64,000 nucleotides of DNA from Anthonomus grandis grandis (GCF_022605725.1 NC_065554.1:25253100-25317099), one strand, 5' to 3'; shown: positions 46,935 to 59,240, counted from the first letter of the stretch. Numbers and translations: made by a program. The notes: generated by a model from the letters alone, not told the origin.

Positions 46935-48180
46935 ATAAACATGTTTAAGTAAAGGTCTTCTATCAAATTTTCATTCAAACTATACAAATAACAACACACT
47001 TACAAACAATTTACACCTGAACAGGTGTAGTAAAGAAAATAAAAATAAATAAACATAATAAAATAAGATTTAGAAAGTCTGCCATTTTGCTATGGGTAGA
47101 AGTAATGACTCAATATTGTAGGATCATAAAGTATTCAGTGAGAGCTTGACGATGTATCGCATGACCCTCCTTTCTATTTAATTTAATTTTTCAAAATGGT
47201 GTCCCGCCGCCCGAAGTTTTGCAAAAGGAACCAAAAACTACTTTTTGGTCCCAAGCTCATTAGATTGCTAATAATGTGTGCCAAATTTTAAATTTTTGCG
47301 TTAATATCCGCATTCAAAAGATAAGAGGGGGGAGGGACAATTAAGAACCGCACTGTATAGAAAAAATTGCACCAATATTAGATGTAATAAGAAGGTGTTA
47401 TTATATGTTAAATTCAAAATATCATTTATTAAGAACCACATATAATGGACCTGATCCCATGTTACAGAAATACCAGTGAAAAAGACTAAATAAATTAGAA
47501 AGGCTATGAAACAAAGCAATTCGCAAATTAATTAAAATACCAAAAAAAAATCTTGATTATTATTATTGAGCTCCAATTCAAAAATAATTTAAGTTAAGTC
47601 AGGATTCGAAAAAATAGAAAGAAAAAATCAGTTGGACTATAGACACATACTGAGCGAGAAAATAATAAATTAAATAAAAACGCTGTTTTGAGACCTTTCC
47701 TCGGTGGCCGAGATTTGCAGGTTATTTCTGCAGCAAAAATTACACTTTCACATATTACTTGAATATTCTTAGCATTTCGTTCGCATTCCATGACTTAATT
47801 CAATATTTCAAGTAAAAAAATTAATAAAAAACTAAAATTACAAACAAAAAATACCCTCCAGACCCAACCTTAAGCCTAAATCTCACGGTTGATATTGTTT
47901 CAACCCATTAGTCATTCATCCTAAACAAACAATAAAAGTAAATCTTGACCCAACTCCACCTTCCGAATCCAACATAAAATATTCGGTTTATTTTCAAAAC
48001 GGGAACAATACCATCTGCTCTCAGGTTACACATTTCAATATCTAGATGGTGTCGAGTTAATGACTTAATCGAGAAAAGCTGTATTAAAAGAAACGACTTT
48101 AATCGAACAGTAGCACTTAGAAGGGCCAAAAAAAAAACGATCCGCTCCTGAAGGGAATTTTAATGAAATCCTTCAATCGA
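46935..48180. other. Mostly unrecognised AT-rich stretch
   Basis: Near 47190-47300 the text AAAATGGTGTCCCGCCGCC and TGTGCCAAATTTTAAATTTT resembles the noncoding ends of mariner-type elements, possibly the outer part of the relic at 46540-46930. Nothing else recognised. Confidence 0.3.
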
Positions 48181-48540
48181 GTGGTCTGGTAAACCCTTAA
48201 GTAAGTTTTAATGTTGCCGCCACGAAGACGACTAGAAAAAAAAAATCAACCGCGCCAATAGTTGCACAATTATTAAAAGTTTTCCCTATTAGTCGCTTTT
48301 AGTGGCTCATCGGATTTTCCGGGAAGTTTCCCCAAAAACGACAGTCGCTTAATTTTCCGCGATGGAAAACCGAACTCTCGGGCACCGCAATATGAATGCC
48401 TAAACCCGTTCATTAAATTCGAGAGCGAATAAATATTATTATTCGTGGTAATGTCGCTTGTTTCCGAATTAATTGCCTGAAAATGTAATTGATTCTGAGG
48501 AAACATTCAAAGGGTTCGCTTCCGTATTAGAAGATATTTA
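48180..48540. other. GC-elevated island, candidate noncoding element
   Basis: Mixed-composition sequence with GCCGCCACGAAGACGAC near 48216 and AACTCTCGGGCACCGC near 48371. The 77-codon minus frame has no match known to me. Confidence 0.35.
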
Positions 48541-48724
48541 ATGTTTGGATTTTTTTAAAGATCTGCAGTAAAAAATTTCTTACATGAAAGTTTTTATTTC
48601 ATTTGCATTAATATAATTTTTAAATAAAAAATGGGCATTTATTTATAAAAAAATATTCTATAGTATAGCAGATCCAGTGAAATCAAATATTCAAAAAAAT
48701 ATCGTTAGTATCGAGTTACTACTA

Positions 48725-49533
48725 TACAGGGTGTCCGCTAATTAATGGTACATGGAAAAACCACAGACTCCTGATGTAAAAATATTACGATTCAACTATA
48801 TTTACCTATATCCAAAAGTTGATATTAACTGAGATACAGGGTGTTAAACTTAAAACTTTTTTTTTGTTTTTCCCCAATAACTTTAACAAAATTTAACTTT
48901 TTTTCACAAAAATTTGTAGTTAGGGGTTTTTTAGGTCGACAAATTCATTTTTTTAACAAATTGAGTGTACAATGTAGAGGGCGCTGTCTGCGACATCTTT
49001 TTCTCTTTCATAAGGTCGTAACTTTTTTGTGCTTAACTGTATTTAAGTTTTTATTGAAAATAATACTTTTTTCATATTTTTTACGTAAAAAAGGTATACT
49101 ACTTTCGGGTCGCTCAGAGTTACCGTTTTGGAGATATTTGTATTTAAATTATTTAGTGCACCATGCACTCGACCCCGGCTGAATAATTAATATAATCGGG
49201 AAATAATTCGCTTTTTTAAAGTAAGCTATGAGAAAGCAAATGAACTTTAGAGACGCAGTTGTTAGGAAACCGCCATGTTGTTGTTGTTTGTTGATTAGTT
49301 TAAAGTTGTCAGAAAATATTTAATTAGTGTTTTCTGTGATTTTGCATCCAGTTTACTGTTTTGTTGAATTTTTAAATTTTTCGTTTTAAAAAGTTTAAAA
49401 GTTTAAAAGTTTAACACCCTGTATCTCAGTTAATATCAACTTTTGGATATAGGTAAATATAGTTAAATCGTAATATTTTTACATCAGAAGTCTGTGGTTT
49501 TTCCATGTACCATTAATTAGCGGACACCCTGTA
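48725..49533. mobile_element. MITE with ~127-bp terminal inverted repeats and TA duplication
   Basis: An 809-bp element flanked by TA (48723-48724 and 49534-49535). Left end TACAGGGTGTCCGCTAATTA, right end its inverse. Inverted repeats span 48725-48852 and 49407-49533, and each ends internally with another GATACAGGGTGTTAAA tip. The inside has no transposase. An 113-codon frame (48841-49182) has no recognisable product. The tips share TACAGGGTGT with the mariner-type element at 21064, so it is probably moved by a Tc1/mariner-type transposase. Confidence 0.93.
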
Positions 49534-49559
49534 TAGTAAACGATCAAAATAATAATTAA

Positions 49560-50500
49560 TTTGACTTGAATACGATTATACGGTGAAGAAAATCGGTCGA
49601 ATCGTTCTTCGGCAATCCATACTTAGTTAACATTAATATCGGTTATGCTAACAGAGAATTAGAATTTTTGGTGGACTGAGCTTTAGGGAAGACTACAGAT
49701 GAGCCTCTGCCAATCTGGGCATACTTACGTTTTCATCAGTTTATATACTCGAAAATCTTCTGTGAATACATAAAAATAAACAATATTATAGAGTACATGG
49801 AATATGTACATTTGACTAGGTGTCGGAGTGGTGTGGGGTTTTTGACTACTAAATTCGTTAATTATATATTTAACTTACAGAACTGCCTTTTTTTTAAATT
49901 TAATACTCAACTAAAGAAGATATTAATCAAAAACTCATTCTATTCAGTAGATGAATTTTTGGATTTTAATTTTCAAATCTGATGTGAAGCCTGAATAAGT
50001 TATAGTTAAGGTTTTATAGTTTTTTAGAGGGAGACATTTTACCAAAAGACATTTTAAATGTTTGTGTAAGATTTTTTAGCATATAGTATTGTTGTGTTTA
50101 TCGCATTTTTGACTTGTAAAAATACTTTGTATATTACCACCAATAAATTGAACTCGATCGGGTAAATTTGTATATCATCGTGGATTCTGGATCTTTTTGT
50201 TTCATATTTAACTGATTTTCGACAAATAAAAGAGAGAAAAGGTGTGAGTAAAGAAGGAGCAATCGGCCACCTGAAGCTGGAAATATTAAGAAAATGTTCT
50301 CTCTCTTCTCTTCTCTAATTATATAATCTTCTTTTCTTCTAAATTAAAAAAAAAATCTCTTTTTTTTAATTTAATATAATCACGCCATCAATTGCTTTCA
50401 TAATTTTGGTCATCACGTCAAGTAGTTAATTTTATTTCTAGCTTTATTTGTCGTTTTATTTCAGACGGTTTTAGTAGGATTTTTAGCATATTTTCAAATA
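49560..50500. other. No recognised feature
   Basis: AT-rich with a TTCTCTTCTCT tract near 50300-50340. No gene or clear repeat. Confidence 0.4.
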
Positions 50501-50539
50501 ATTTACTGGCAAATTTTAAGGTTTTAAGACTTCTTTTTT

Positions 50540-53500
50540 TTTAAATGCAGGCAGTCGTGTAATTTCTTCATTTCAGGCAGCTGAGTTCTGTATTAATCAT
50601 TTTTAATTTAGAGCAATTTCAACTAATTAATAAAGGTTTTATTCCCGGCGGTTGGGCTATGGATGGTTGGGATCTTGATTTTTTTTATACGCAGTTGTCT
50701 CACAGATTCCTTATATTTAACGTTTAAGCAGCCAAGACACTCTTTTACTTTAGTCCTATGGTTGGAACCTTTGGTGTGACACTCAAATTACGTGACAACT
50801 GTCTCAAAATTGTCTCGTAATTTTTTTCTTTTACTTTAGTTATTTTTTTTTACATTTTTAAGCAGTCAAGTTTTATTATTTTCTGAAGTTGACATATTTT
50901 TTTTAATTCTGCAAAGTCGAGTAGGACTGCAATTCCAGGCAGTGGGACTAATTTTTTTAAAATTTTATGTAGTCATGTCATCAAACTATTTAATTTCTCT
51001 GTCTGTCAGTTGAGTTTAGGTTAAATTTCTTAATATTCTAGCAATTGTCTTATTTCAGGCAGTTACATTATTTTTTTATTTAACATACACCTGCCTGAAT
51101 TAACTAAAACAATAATTTTAAACCTATATAGGGTGTCCGGAAGCTAGATGCAATTCTTTAAGGGGGTGATAGCTAACTTAATTTCAAACATTTTAAGCTA
51201 AATATGTGTAGGTCGAAATTTGTTTATAAATTTTTTATGGCAATTTTTGCAAAACAAAATAAGTTTTGAAACAATTTTGAACAAAATAATTTGACAAAAC
51301 AAAATAAACTTTGAAACTCCGATACTAATTGTAACTTGCGCTCTATTACCGTTTAAGTGTGAAATCTTGGTATTTCTTGAGAAAAATGCAAAAATTGCCA
51401 TTAAAAATTTATAAACAAATTTCGACCTACACATATTTAGCTTAAAATGTTTGACATTAAGTCAGCTATCACTTCCTTAAAGGATTGCATCTAGCTTCCG
51501 GACACCCTGTATACAAATAAATTAAAAATTTTAGTAAATTGAGATAAAATTTCATTTTATTTGAGGGAACATACTATTGAGTTTTATTTTGTCTATTTTA
51601 AGCGGTTAAATTTAATTTATTATTTTCACTCAAGTAGTTTGGCGGGAAATTTTTCAAGAGTTTTCTTTTTTAATTTCATATAGTTTGCCAATGAATATAC
51701 AGTTTTTATTCACGACCGTTGAGCTATGATTCTTTTTAGAATTTTCAAAGGATTAAATTTTTTATTTACAGTTAAGATGATCTATTTTTCAGTTTTAAAA
51801 AAAATCCCAGGAATGTTGAAACCATTGTCATGACTTTCAGGCCTTTCTAACTTTTTCTTTTTAAATTTTCCAGGAATTAAAAAAAAATTGTTCATGTTCT
51901 CATTTAGGGTATTTTTTATGTTATTCCAGGCATGCAGAGCAATTTTTCCATTTATTCCAGTCATTCAAAGTTACTTCTAATGTTTTTGAAGAATTTTTAT
52001 ATTATTCAGGTAATTAGATTTTGTTGCAGGGATTTAAAATTATTTTTTTTTTAAATGTCTTCTAGAAATTTGGAGCAATTTTTGTTTTTTTTGTTTCAGG
52101 CACTCAAGGCTATTTTACCTCTTTCAGAAATTTTGAAATAATTTGTAATGTCCTCAAACTTTTGCAATTTTTTTTAAATTTTATTGCAGGCATCTTTTCG
52201 GGATTTTTTTCAAGGATTTTTTTTTCTATATTTGTAGGTTTTAAAACCGTTTCTTACAAGACTTTTTCAATTTAACATGTAGTTGAGTTCTAGATTTTTT
52301 TTTATTTTAAGAATTTGGCACTATATTTTCTTAAACTTTTATAATTAAAGATTTTATGGCAGTTAAATTACGGCTCTTGTAATTTATTTGTTTAGGAGAC
52401 TTAATTAATTTAATTTTTGTTGTTTGCATTTGTCCTTAAAATTCCATTCAAATTTTCACATTGAGTTTCCTTTCAATATTATTTCAGGCAGTTAAGCAGA
52501 TTAATTATTATTTTATAATTTCAGGCTTTATACCTTCACTTACTTTTTTTACAAGGACTTTTCATTCAAATTTTAGACAATTGTAGACTATTTTTAACGG
52601 ATCATCTTTACTACTATTTATTATTTTATACAATTTACCAATTTTTTAAAAATTACTCAGGCACATGATCTCGTGATCTAGGTTTCTTTTTTTTAAAAAA
52701 ATATGTTTTTTTTAATCCATGCAATTGAATACATTTAACTTATCTAATTTTGCAGAGACGAGTAATTTGATAATTCCAATTTGAATTTTGGACAAATTTA
52801 TTTTTTTTAGTAAGTAGAAACATTTCAGGCAGTAAGTATTTTTAATAATTCAGGCAGGTTGAACAACAAATCTAACTTTTATTATTTCTACTGCTAAACT
52901 ATCTTTCTCTGCAACTCTTTTGGCTATTCCAAGCATTTTAGGCAGAGAAGTCGATATATTATAATTTTATAATTTCAGGCTGTATGCAATTGAACTAATG
53001 TTGTTATAAATATTTTTCCTTAAAATTTTAGGCAATTTATTACTTTTTTTAAAAAAATTATTTGCAATTTTAGGCAAGTAAATGAGCCTCCTATAGGCCA
53101 TTCAGTTATAATTAGTATACAAAAATTATTTTAGGCAGTTAATAGGGTTGCCTTGCATTCTTGAGAATTTGGAGTATAAGTGAATACATGACTAAATATT
53201 CAGTTACTATTAAAGGGTTAGGTGGGTTGATAATTATTTTAAAAAATAAATAAATTTCAGGCAATAAGTAATCTTATTATTCCAGGCAGTTGAACAACAA
53301 ATTCAATTTCTGTAAGATCAGGCAGTTCTTTCTCTACAAGTTTTTTCACGCATTTCAGGCAGTTAAATCGGTTAAATATTATTTTATTATTTCAAGCTTG
53401 ACCTTTGACCATAAATAATATAATTTTTTTTTTTAATTTCAGGCATTTGTAGATTTTTTTTATGGGCCGGTATGTTATTATTATAGAGTTACAGTTATCT

Positions 53501-54200
53501 TAAATACTCAAGCCTCATAACTATGGTAAGTTCTTTACTTATTTTTGAATGGTTGGGTGTAATAATAAATGCAAAAGAATTGTCACATTTTTGTTTGTTT
53601 TAGGCAGTAAATAGTGTTATTATTCCAGGCAGTTAAATTTAATTTTTGTTATTTTAGGCAAGTCAATTAAGATTAATTTCATTCTCTCCAAGTGTGGTTT
53701 CTTTATTTCTTTTACGCATTTCAGACAAGTCGATTTATTAATATATTTTTAATTTCAAACTTAATACTTTGAACTAGTTAGTTCAAAGTATTAAGTTGTT
53801 GTTGTTTTTAAGTTTTCTCAATTGCCTAAAATTTCAAGTTTTTTCTTTGAAATTTTAGGCAATTGAGATTGTTTTGTTATAAGCACTTGATACAATCTCC
53901 TTGAGTCCCTAAGAGGGTAACTCATCTCATTATTAAGGTCAATTAATTAGTTTTTTTTTGCATGGTTGGATTGATTTATAATTATCAAAGAAGTCACTTT
54001 TTTTTTAATTTCAGGTAGTAAATGCTTTATAATTTCAGAAAGTCTAACGAAAAATTCAATTTTTGTTATTTCAGGCAGTTCAATTAAACATTAGTGTAAT
54101 TTCCTTTAAGCATTTTTCTTAATTTGATAATTTCAGGCACTTCAGTCTCCCGCTGTTGTTATTTCAGGCAGTTTAGTAAATTGAAGTAGTAAAATTAAGC
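50540..54200 (+). repeat. Array of the CAGGCA motif, forward orientation, part 1
   Basis: Dozens of TTTCAGGCAGTT, TTCCAGGCAGTTGA, TTTTAGGCAATT and related copies, each usually preceded by a T-rich stretch, 40-150 bases apart. The density is highest at 52.8-54.2 kb. Interrupted by a MITE at 51127-51511. Orientation is opposite to that of the 40.8-45.8 kb array. Confidence 0.9.
51127..51511. mobile_element. Short fold-back MITE with ~125-bp inverted repeats and TA duplication
   Basis: A 385-bp element flanked by TA (51125-51126 and 51512-51513). Left tip TATAGGGTGTCCGGAAGC, right tip the inverse of TACAGGGTGTCCGGAAGC. Arms at 51127-51252 and 51387-51511 include GTAGGTCGAAATTTGTTTAT in inverse copy. 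Only about 134 bases separate the arms. It has no coding capacity. It sits inside the CAGGCA array. Confidence 0.93.
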
Positions 54201-54339
54201 TTTAAACCTCAATATACTCAGTTATAGAGGAATCAAATGCTGGAAAGATTAAAAAAAGTTAATGTTTTCCCCTATTTTCAGACCTAATCAGATCGTCTTC
54301 CAATGACGCTTTTATTATCTTTAATTTATTATCAGTTGT

Positions 54340-54720
54340 TTCAGAAAACAAACTCAAAGCCACCTCAAACATCGGCATATTTACCATAAGGAAAAATACG
54401 AGCACGAGGTTTATATAAGCAAAAATGAAAAAGGGCGGGCGAGGGGGTGAGATGGGGTTGCATCTCCCGCCCCTTCCCCCCTAAGCCGGGAAGAAAATAG
54501 TTCCCGGTAGAGGAAGGGGACAGGGGAGAGGATGAAAATTCGTATATAAGACGCGAGGCAAATGTCATATTTTCTACTTTGCGTGTCTGGAAAATACCGA
54601 GTCGAAAATCCCGCTACGTTCGCACACGGTCGGAAAATTTGCTTTTCCCCCGGAATAAGGAAAGCCGCCTGATATAGTCGCTTACGCGGAGAAAGCAAGA
54701 TAAACAATGAGTTTTGTTGA
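54340..54720. other. GC-elevated island, candidate promoter-like or noncoding element
   Basis: The most GC-rich spot of the right half: GAAAAAGGGCGGGCGAGG, CATCTCCCGCCCCTTCCCCC and TTCCCGGTAGAGG. Includes GC-box-like GGGCGGG (54434-54440). A 154-codon minus frame (54411-54875) crosses it but has no recognisable domain. Confidence 0.4.
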
Positions 54721-54939
54721 AATGTAAGATGTAGGAAAATGGTTAGAGAAACAAGCGATTTATGTTGCGTTTTGGATAATTTTATGATAAAGAATTGCAA
54801 AAATTGCAGGTATGTTAAGTCCAGCTCTGAAGACCGAGGAATTAAGTCAGCATAGGGTGAGCCATTAGAAACCACTGTAGACCCCTAAAAATATCTCAAA
54901 ACTTAAATTCAAATAATTTGTGACAATAAAGCAACTAAT

Positions 54940-55290
54940 TGATTGACGAGACATATTGTTGGCAACCAGCCCGCATTCCGGTCAACGATGTGGTACATAC
55001 AGCTAATTAACCAGTAGCCTCTCAAACGTTTCACGTTTGACCAACCCATTATGAAACGCCAGTATATCGTTTAAACACAATAATCTCCATATAAAACATG
55101 TCGTATAACCTTTACGAGATTAAAGTTGTCACCCGACCGCGGCTAAAAATAATTTCGCGACCGTATATATATACCATATATAAGCAAAATAAATTATTTC
55201 TAAAACGCGATAGCTTATCTGTGTACATAACGGGCCATAAAAGTGCGTTTATCTTTTAAAGTGTAGTTTGTAGAGCTCTTAATGCAGCCC
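54940..55290. other. GC-elevated sequence, nothing specific recognised
   Basis: Moderate GC with CCGACCGCGGC near 55134. No gene seen. Confidence 0.3.
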
Positions 55291-55554
55291 ATCTGTGACC
55301 TCATTTTTATTTTTTTCGCCAAATCGCTATTTTTTTTGTAAAAAAAAATCCAGATAAATAATGATTTTATTACATATACATTGAACGTTTATTGTTATTG
55401 GATGTTTGGTTGATGATGCATTAGTTCGCGGATTTCTAGTATTTCCTTGTAAACCATAAATATACAACTAATCCAATTTCACTTTGTGAGCGATTAGTTC
55501 AATTTAATTGAAAAGAAAGATAATGGTTTTTTAAGGCGAATTCTTGGTAGTTAA

Positions 55555-58320
55555 GTGGTTTTATTATTCCAGGCAATTAAGTGATCGATTTTTGTTTAAA
55601 TCAGTAAAACTTGAATTATCAAATCGTTAAACTGTGCCTAAAATTAAAATAGAATTACTAAATTGCCTAGAACCTAAAGGCAGAATCTCATTAGCAATCA
55701 TTGCATTATATCGATGAGAAGTTTTAGAATGCTTTTTACAAAAGACCACTAAAACTAAAGTAGTTTTAGTATAGTTTTATCGAAACTGCAAAATGTCTGT
55801 ATTCAGAAACCGTCTTCCGAATTACTATTTTTTAAAAGATACGTGCACGATATTATTACATTTATTTCTGCGGAACACTTGGAAGTAATAAAAACAATTA
55901 TTATTAACGGCTTTCATCATAGCTTTAACCTCTTAACGTGATGTTGAATTGATGACAACGGCTGACAACACAGTGTTGACAAATTGCTATTTTACAAAAT
56001 TCTTGTAAGAAATATCTTGGAAAAAATGGAAGAAATATGTAGTTCCACTGCCTGAAATAACAAAATAATAAAATAGTGTGATTGATGTTAAAATTCAGCT
56101 GCCTGAACGATGTCATGGTCATGAATCTCCAATTATTAAACAATCCATGTAAAGAAATGTGACAATTGTATCTATAGTTCTACTGTCTTAAATTATCAAA
56201 CCAATAAGCGGTCCTAGAATTATATTCAAATTATTAAACTGCCTGAAATTTAAATAAAAGTCATAGCAGGACTCTCTAAAAATATTAAATCCATAGTTCT
56301 ACTAAATAAAATTTAGCTGTACATGTACAATTTTATTATTTCGTAATTCCAGGTACTATCGCTTTCATTTAAAAATTGCGTTTATCGATATTAATATATT
56401 AAAATTAATATATAATTTTACGCTTTTAAACCATCAAGTTTTTTCAAAATTTCTAATAATCGCTGTTCAGTCTGCATTACCATTCATATTATTTATAAAT
56501 TTTCTCATGTCAGTAAAAAAAGGAACATTGTCAATTTATATGTCTGCAATGTTAATATTGGAATAAAATAATAAAACTATTTTTAATTTAAATAAATGAA
56601 TTAGTCTTATTTCTGGTTTATGAATCATTTTATGATTTAGTCCAGGCAGTTGAGTCACAAATTTTTGTTACATTCTAGGCAAAAAAAATATGGATTTATT
56701 CTTTTAAATTACTTCAGTAATTATAATTTTTTATTTTAGGCACATGTACGATTTTATTTATTTCTTATTTCAGCTAATAACAGAGTGAACCTAAAAATTT
56801 CTTTTAATTAAAAATCAATCATCTTGGCCATATATTTTCTTTGAATTTAAGGCAAGCTAATATTTTTTTATAATTCTAGGCACAGTTTCTTGGTTTAATA
56901 ATTCCAGACAGTCCTGCTATAAATACAATTCCTGAATTTCAGGAATTTTAGATCAGGGATTTTTTAACAGGTGATCTTTGTTAAATTCTAGGCAATATAT
57001 ATTTATATTGTTATTTATATTTATATTGTACTATGTTTTTTATATTTTCAGGCAGCTTCAACCAAATTAAGTCATGCATCTTAAAAACCTAAAATTTGAC
57101 GACGTCTTCCAAAATTAAATTTAAGTTTTCACTTTTATGATCAAACCACCTACATTGGACAAAGAAGCTCTGCAGCAATTAAAGAACAAAAAAGACATTT
57201 AAAATAAATTATAGACCCAATTAATTTTAAATCAGTTAGCTTTTGGATTTTGTCATTATATTTATTAATTAATTTCAAAGATGTGAACGCTTTTATTATT
57301 TCAGGCATTGGACTTGCAGGTTGTTCTTATTTACAAATTTCACATAATTAAACCATAGATCTATAAATTTAAGGCAGTTCAACCATGACGGTTTTTTAAA
57401 TTCCAGGCAAGAGTAATAAATTTTTGTTTCATTTCAGGCAGTATGATTAATATGAATTATTTTTTTATTTTGTTATTTCAGATAGTCACAAGTATTTTTC
57501 AATTAAATATTTAAAAAAATCAATCAAAATTTTTAGGTAGCCTAATCCTAAATTTGATCAATGTACTCTAAGAATTCTAGGCACAATTCATCGTTTTGTT
57601 ATTCAAGACGGTATTGATTTAATTTAAGTTTTTAGACAAGTATGAATTTTATTTTAAATTTTCAGCAGTTTAGTTATTTCATTGCAATTCTAGGCATGGC
57701 TTAATGATTAGATAATTCAAGGCAATATAGCTATAAATTTCCTTATGTCTGCCTGACAGATCATTCATGATTTCGTCCAGGCAATTGAGTCATCGAGTTA
57801 GGGAATAAATCTATCGACTTTCTGTATTTCAGGCAATAGAGAATTTTCTTATTTACCCATTTTATACAATTAAATCATAAATTCATGATTCTTTTTAGGC
57901 ATTTAGTTAGAAGAAATTCTAGGCACAGTCTATTAACATGATAATTCAAGGCGAAACGTCCAATGACTAAAAATCTATTATTTCAAGTAACTAGATGTGT
58001 TAATTATTTTGCTATTCCAGGCAGTTGATCCATAGGTGTTTGTAAGGACATGAATTTATTATTCTCAGGCAGTGCTACCATGTTTTTTTTATTTTAGGCA
58101 TATTGACTGTGTTATTATATTATTCCAGGCATTATTTTTAGTTAAGTCATAAATTTATTATTGCGGGAAACTCTATGCCTTTTAAGCTAGACAATAATTT
58201 CGTTATGATTCTACGTACAAATATTAATTTCAGGCAACATAGTTATGAAGAGTTACCTCTTATTTCAGGCTTAATTATTTTTAATTCTTTTATTATTCCA
58301 GGCAGTTGAGGCCTGAATTT
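55555..58320. repeat. Array of the CAGGCA motif, part 2, with a local orientation switch
   Basis: Forward copies (TTCCAGGCA, TTTCAGGCAGT, TTTTAGGCA) dominate from 56.35 to 58.31 kb. From about 55.62 to 56.27 kb the copies are inverted (CTGCCTGAAATAA, CTGCCTGAACG, CTGCCTGAAATTT), so a ~650-bp piece seems to be flipped. The array ends at CCAGGCAGTTGAGGCCTG near 58310. Confidence 0.88.
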
Positions 58321-58337
58321 TCAGTCTCTTTATGACA

Positions 58338-58583
58338 GACGCCACTGGTTCGGAAAACTTTATAAATTCAAAAATCTAGATTCTGGAAACTACCTTAAAA
58401 AATGGTTCTCAGTTTCTAACAAATACTCTATCAAATGACAATTGACAGAAGCAACTTCAATCATTTTGACGTTTAGGTTAATATTGCCATTGATTACAGA
58501 ATTCATTTGCAATGTTGCAAAAACATCGGAAACTGACAAATGGCAATTGACAGAAGTGGCTTATGACTGAATTCCGAACCAAT
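58338..58583. mobile_element. Possible small inverted-end element
   Basis: CTGGTTCGGAA near 58341 and TTCCGAACCAAT near 58570 form an imperfect inverted pair about 240 bases apart. Inside, CAATTGACAGAAG occurs twice as a direct repeat (58440 and 58545). No target duplication was confirmed. Confidence 0.3.
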
Positions 58584-58649
58584 AATAATTTTCGAGCAAC
58601 TACGAGTTTTATTAATCTGTTAGATAAAAAAAAAACTGTTATTTCCTAG

Positions 58650-58893
58650 GAAAGTTTAAACTCATATGTTGTATGTATTTACAGGTCACCCACCTCTAAA
58701 ATTAATGTGTTTTTAAATAAATTAGAAGCTCTTAACTCTGCTTCATTTGCTGACCAATTTAATTATATGTTTTAATCTACAAAAGCATGTTAAACGTCAC
58801 AGTTTTCATCCTCATTAATTGACTATGCTTGTTCTAATGTCTCTCTTATTAGTACAAATTGTTCAGTTATAGATGCTGCTTATCCTCATCCCT
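58650..58893 (+). pseudogene. Jockey/CR1-type LINE endonuclease relic
   Basis: One frame reads SLNSYVVCIYRSPTSKINVF then LNKLEALN, which matches the endonuclease block V-CIYRPPSSN---FL--LE of Jockey/CR1-type LINEs. After two stops the same frame continues with SSLIDYACSNVSLIST and SVIDAAYPH, the usual T-IDNI-TN block followed by the position of the SDH motif, here changed to DAAYPH. About 30-40 codons between the blocks, including the GDFN motif, are missing or decayed. Confidence 0.75.
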
Positions 58894-58894
58894 A

Positions 58895-59240
58895 GTAGGT
58901 TCAAGAAAATCGGGATCGATGCTGACCACCACCGGCCCAAAACACAAAAAAGGGGGTAGAGGGATGAATTGTCTCTAATTCGGACGTGACGTCATGTATG
59001 CAAGGCGTGCACAGAATGGTGGCGTAGCGAAAAAAGGGGTGAAACAAAGCGCTTCCTCCCCAAGGCGATCGAACAAAACCGAAGAAACAATGAAATTCCT
59101 TAAGAGTGAAGGATTATTATCGGCGAAACGATTGCAAAAGCGTTCCGCGGTCGTTATGGATAATGGGCGCCGTTTTTGTTTTGAGGCAGGTCTCACTTTT
59201 TTCTTCTTCTCTCTTTCCCTCGTGCCTCTGAAATTTTAAA
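58895..59240. other. GC-elevated island, candidate noncoding element
   Basis: Contains GGACGTGACGTCATGTATGC (TGACGTCA palindrome at about 58987-58994), as does the island at 3.6 kb. Both strands are open (58994-59239 plus, 58975-59196 minus), with no family match known to me. Confidence 0.4.

Noticed and set aside
54411..54875. 154-codon minus-strand gene
   Set aside because: No domain, low-complexity proline/serine and phenylalanine stretches, and it runs across a GC-elevated island into AT-rich DNA. Most likely a chance frame.
50540..58320. CRISPR-like short repeats with spacers
   Set aside because: Motif is only 8-13 bases, variable, with spacers of very different length and low complexity.
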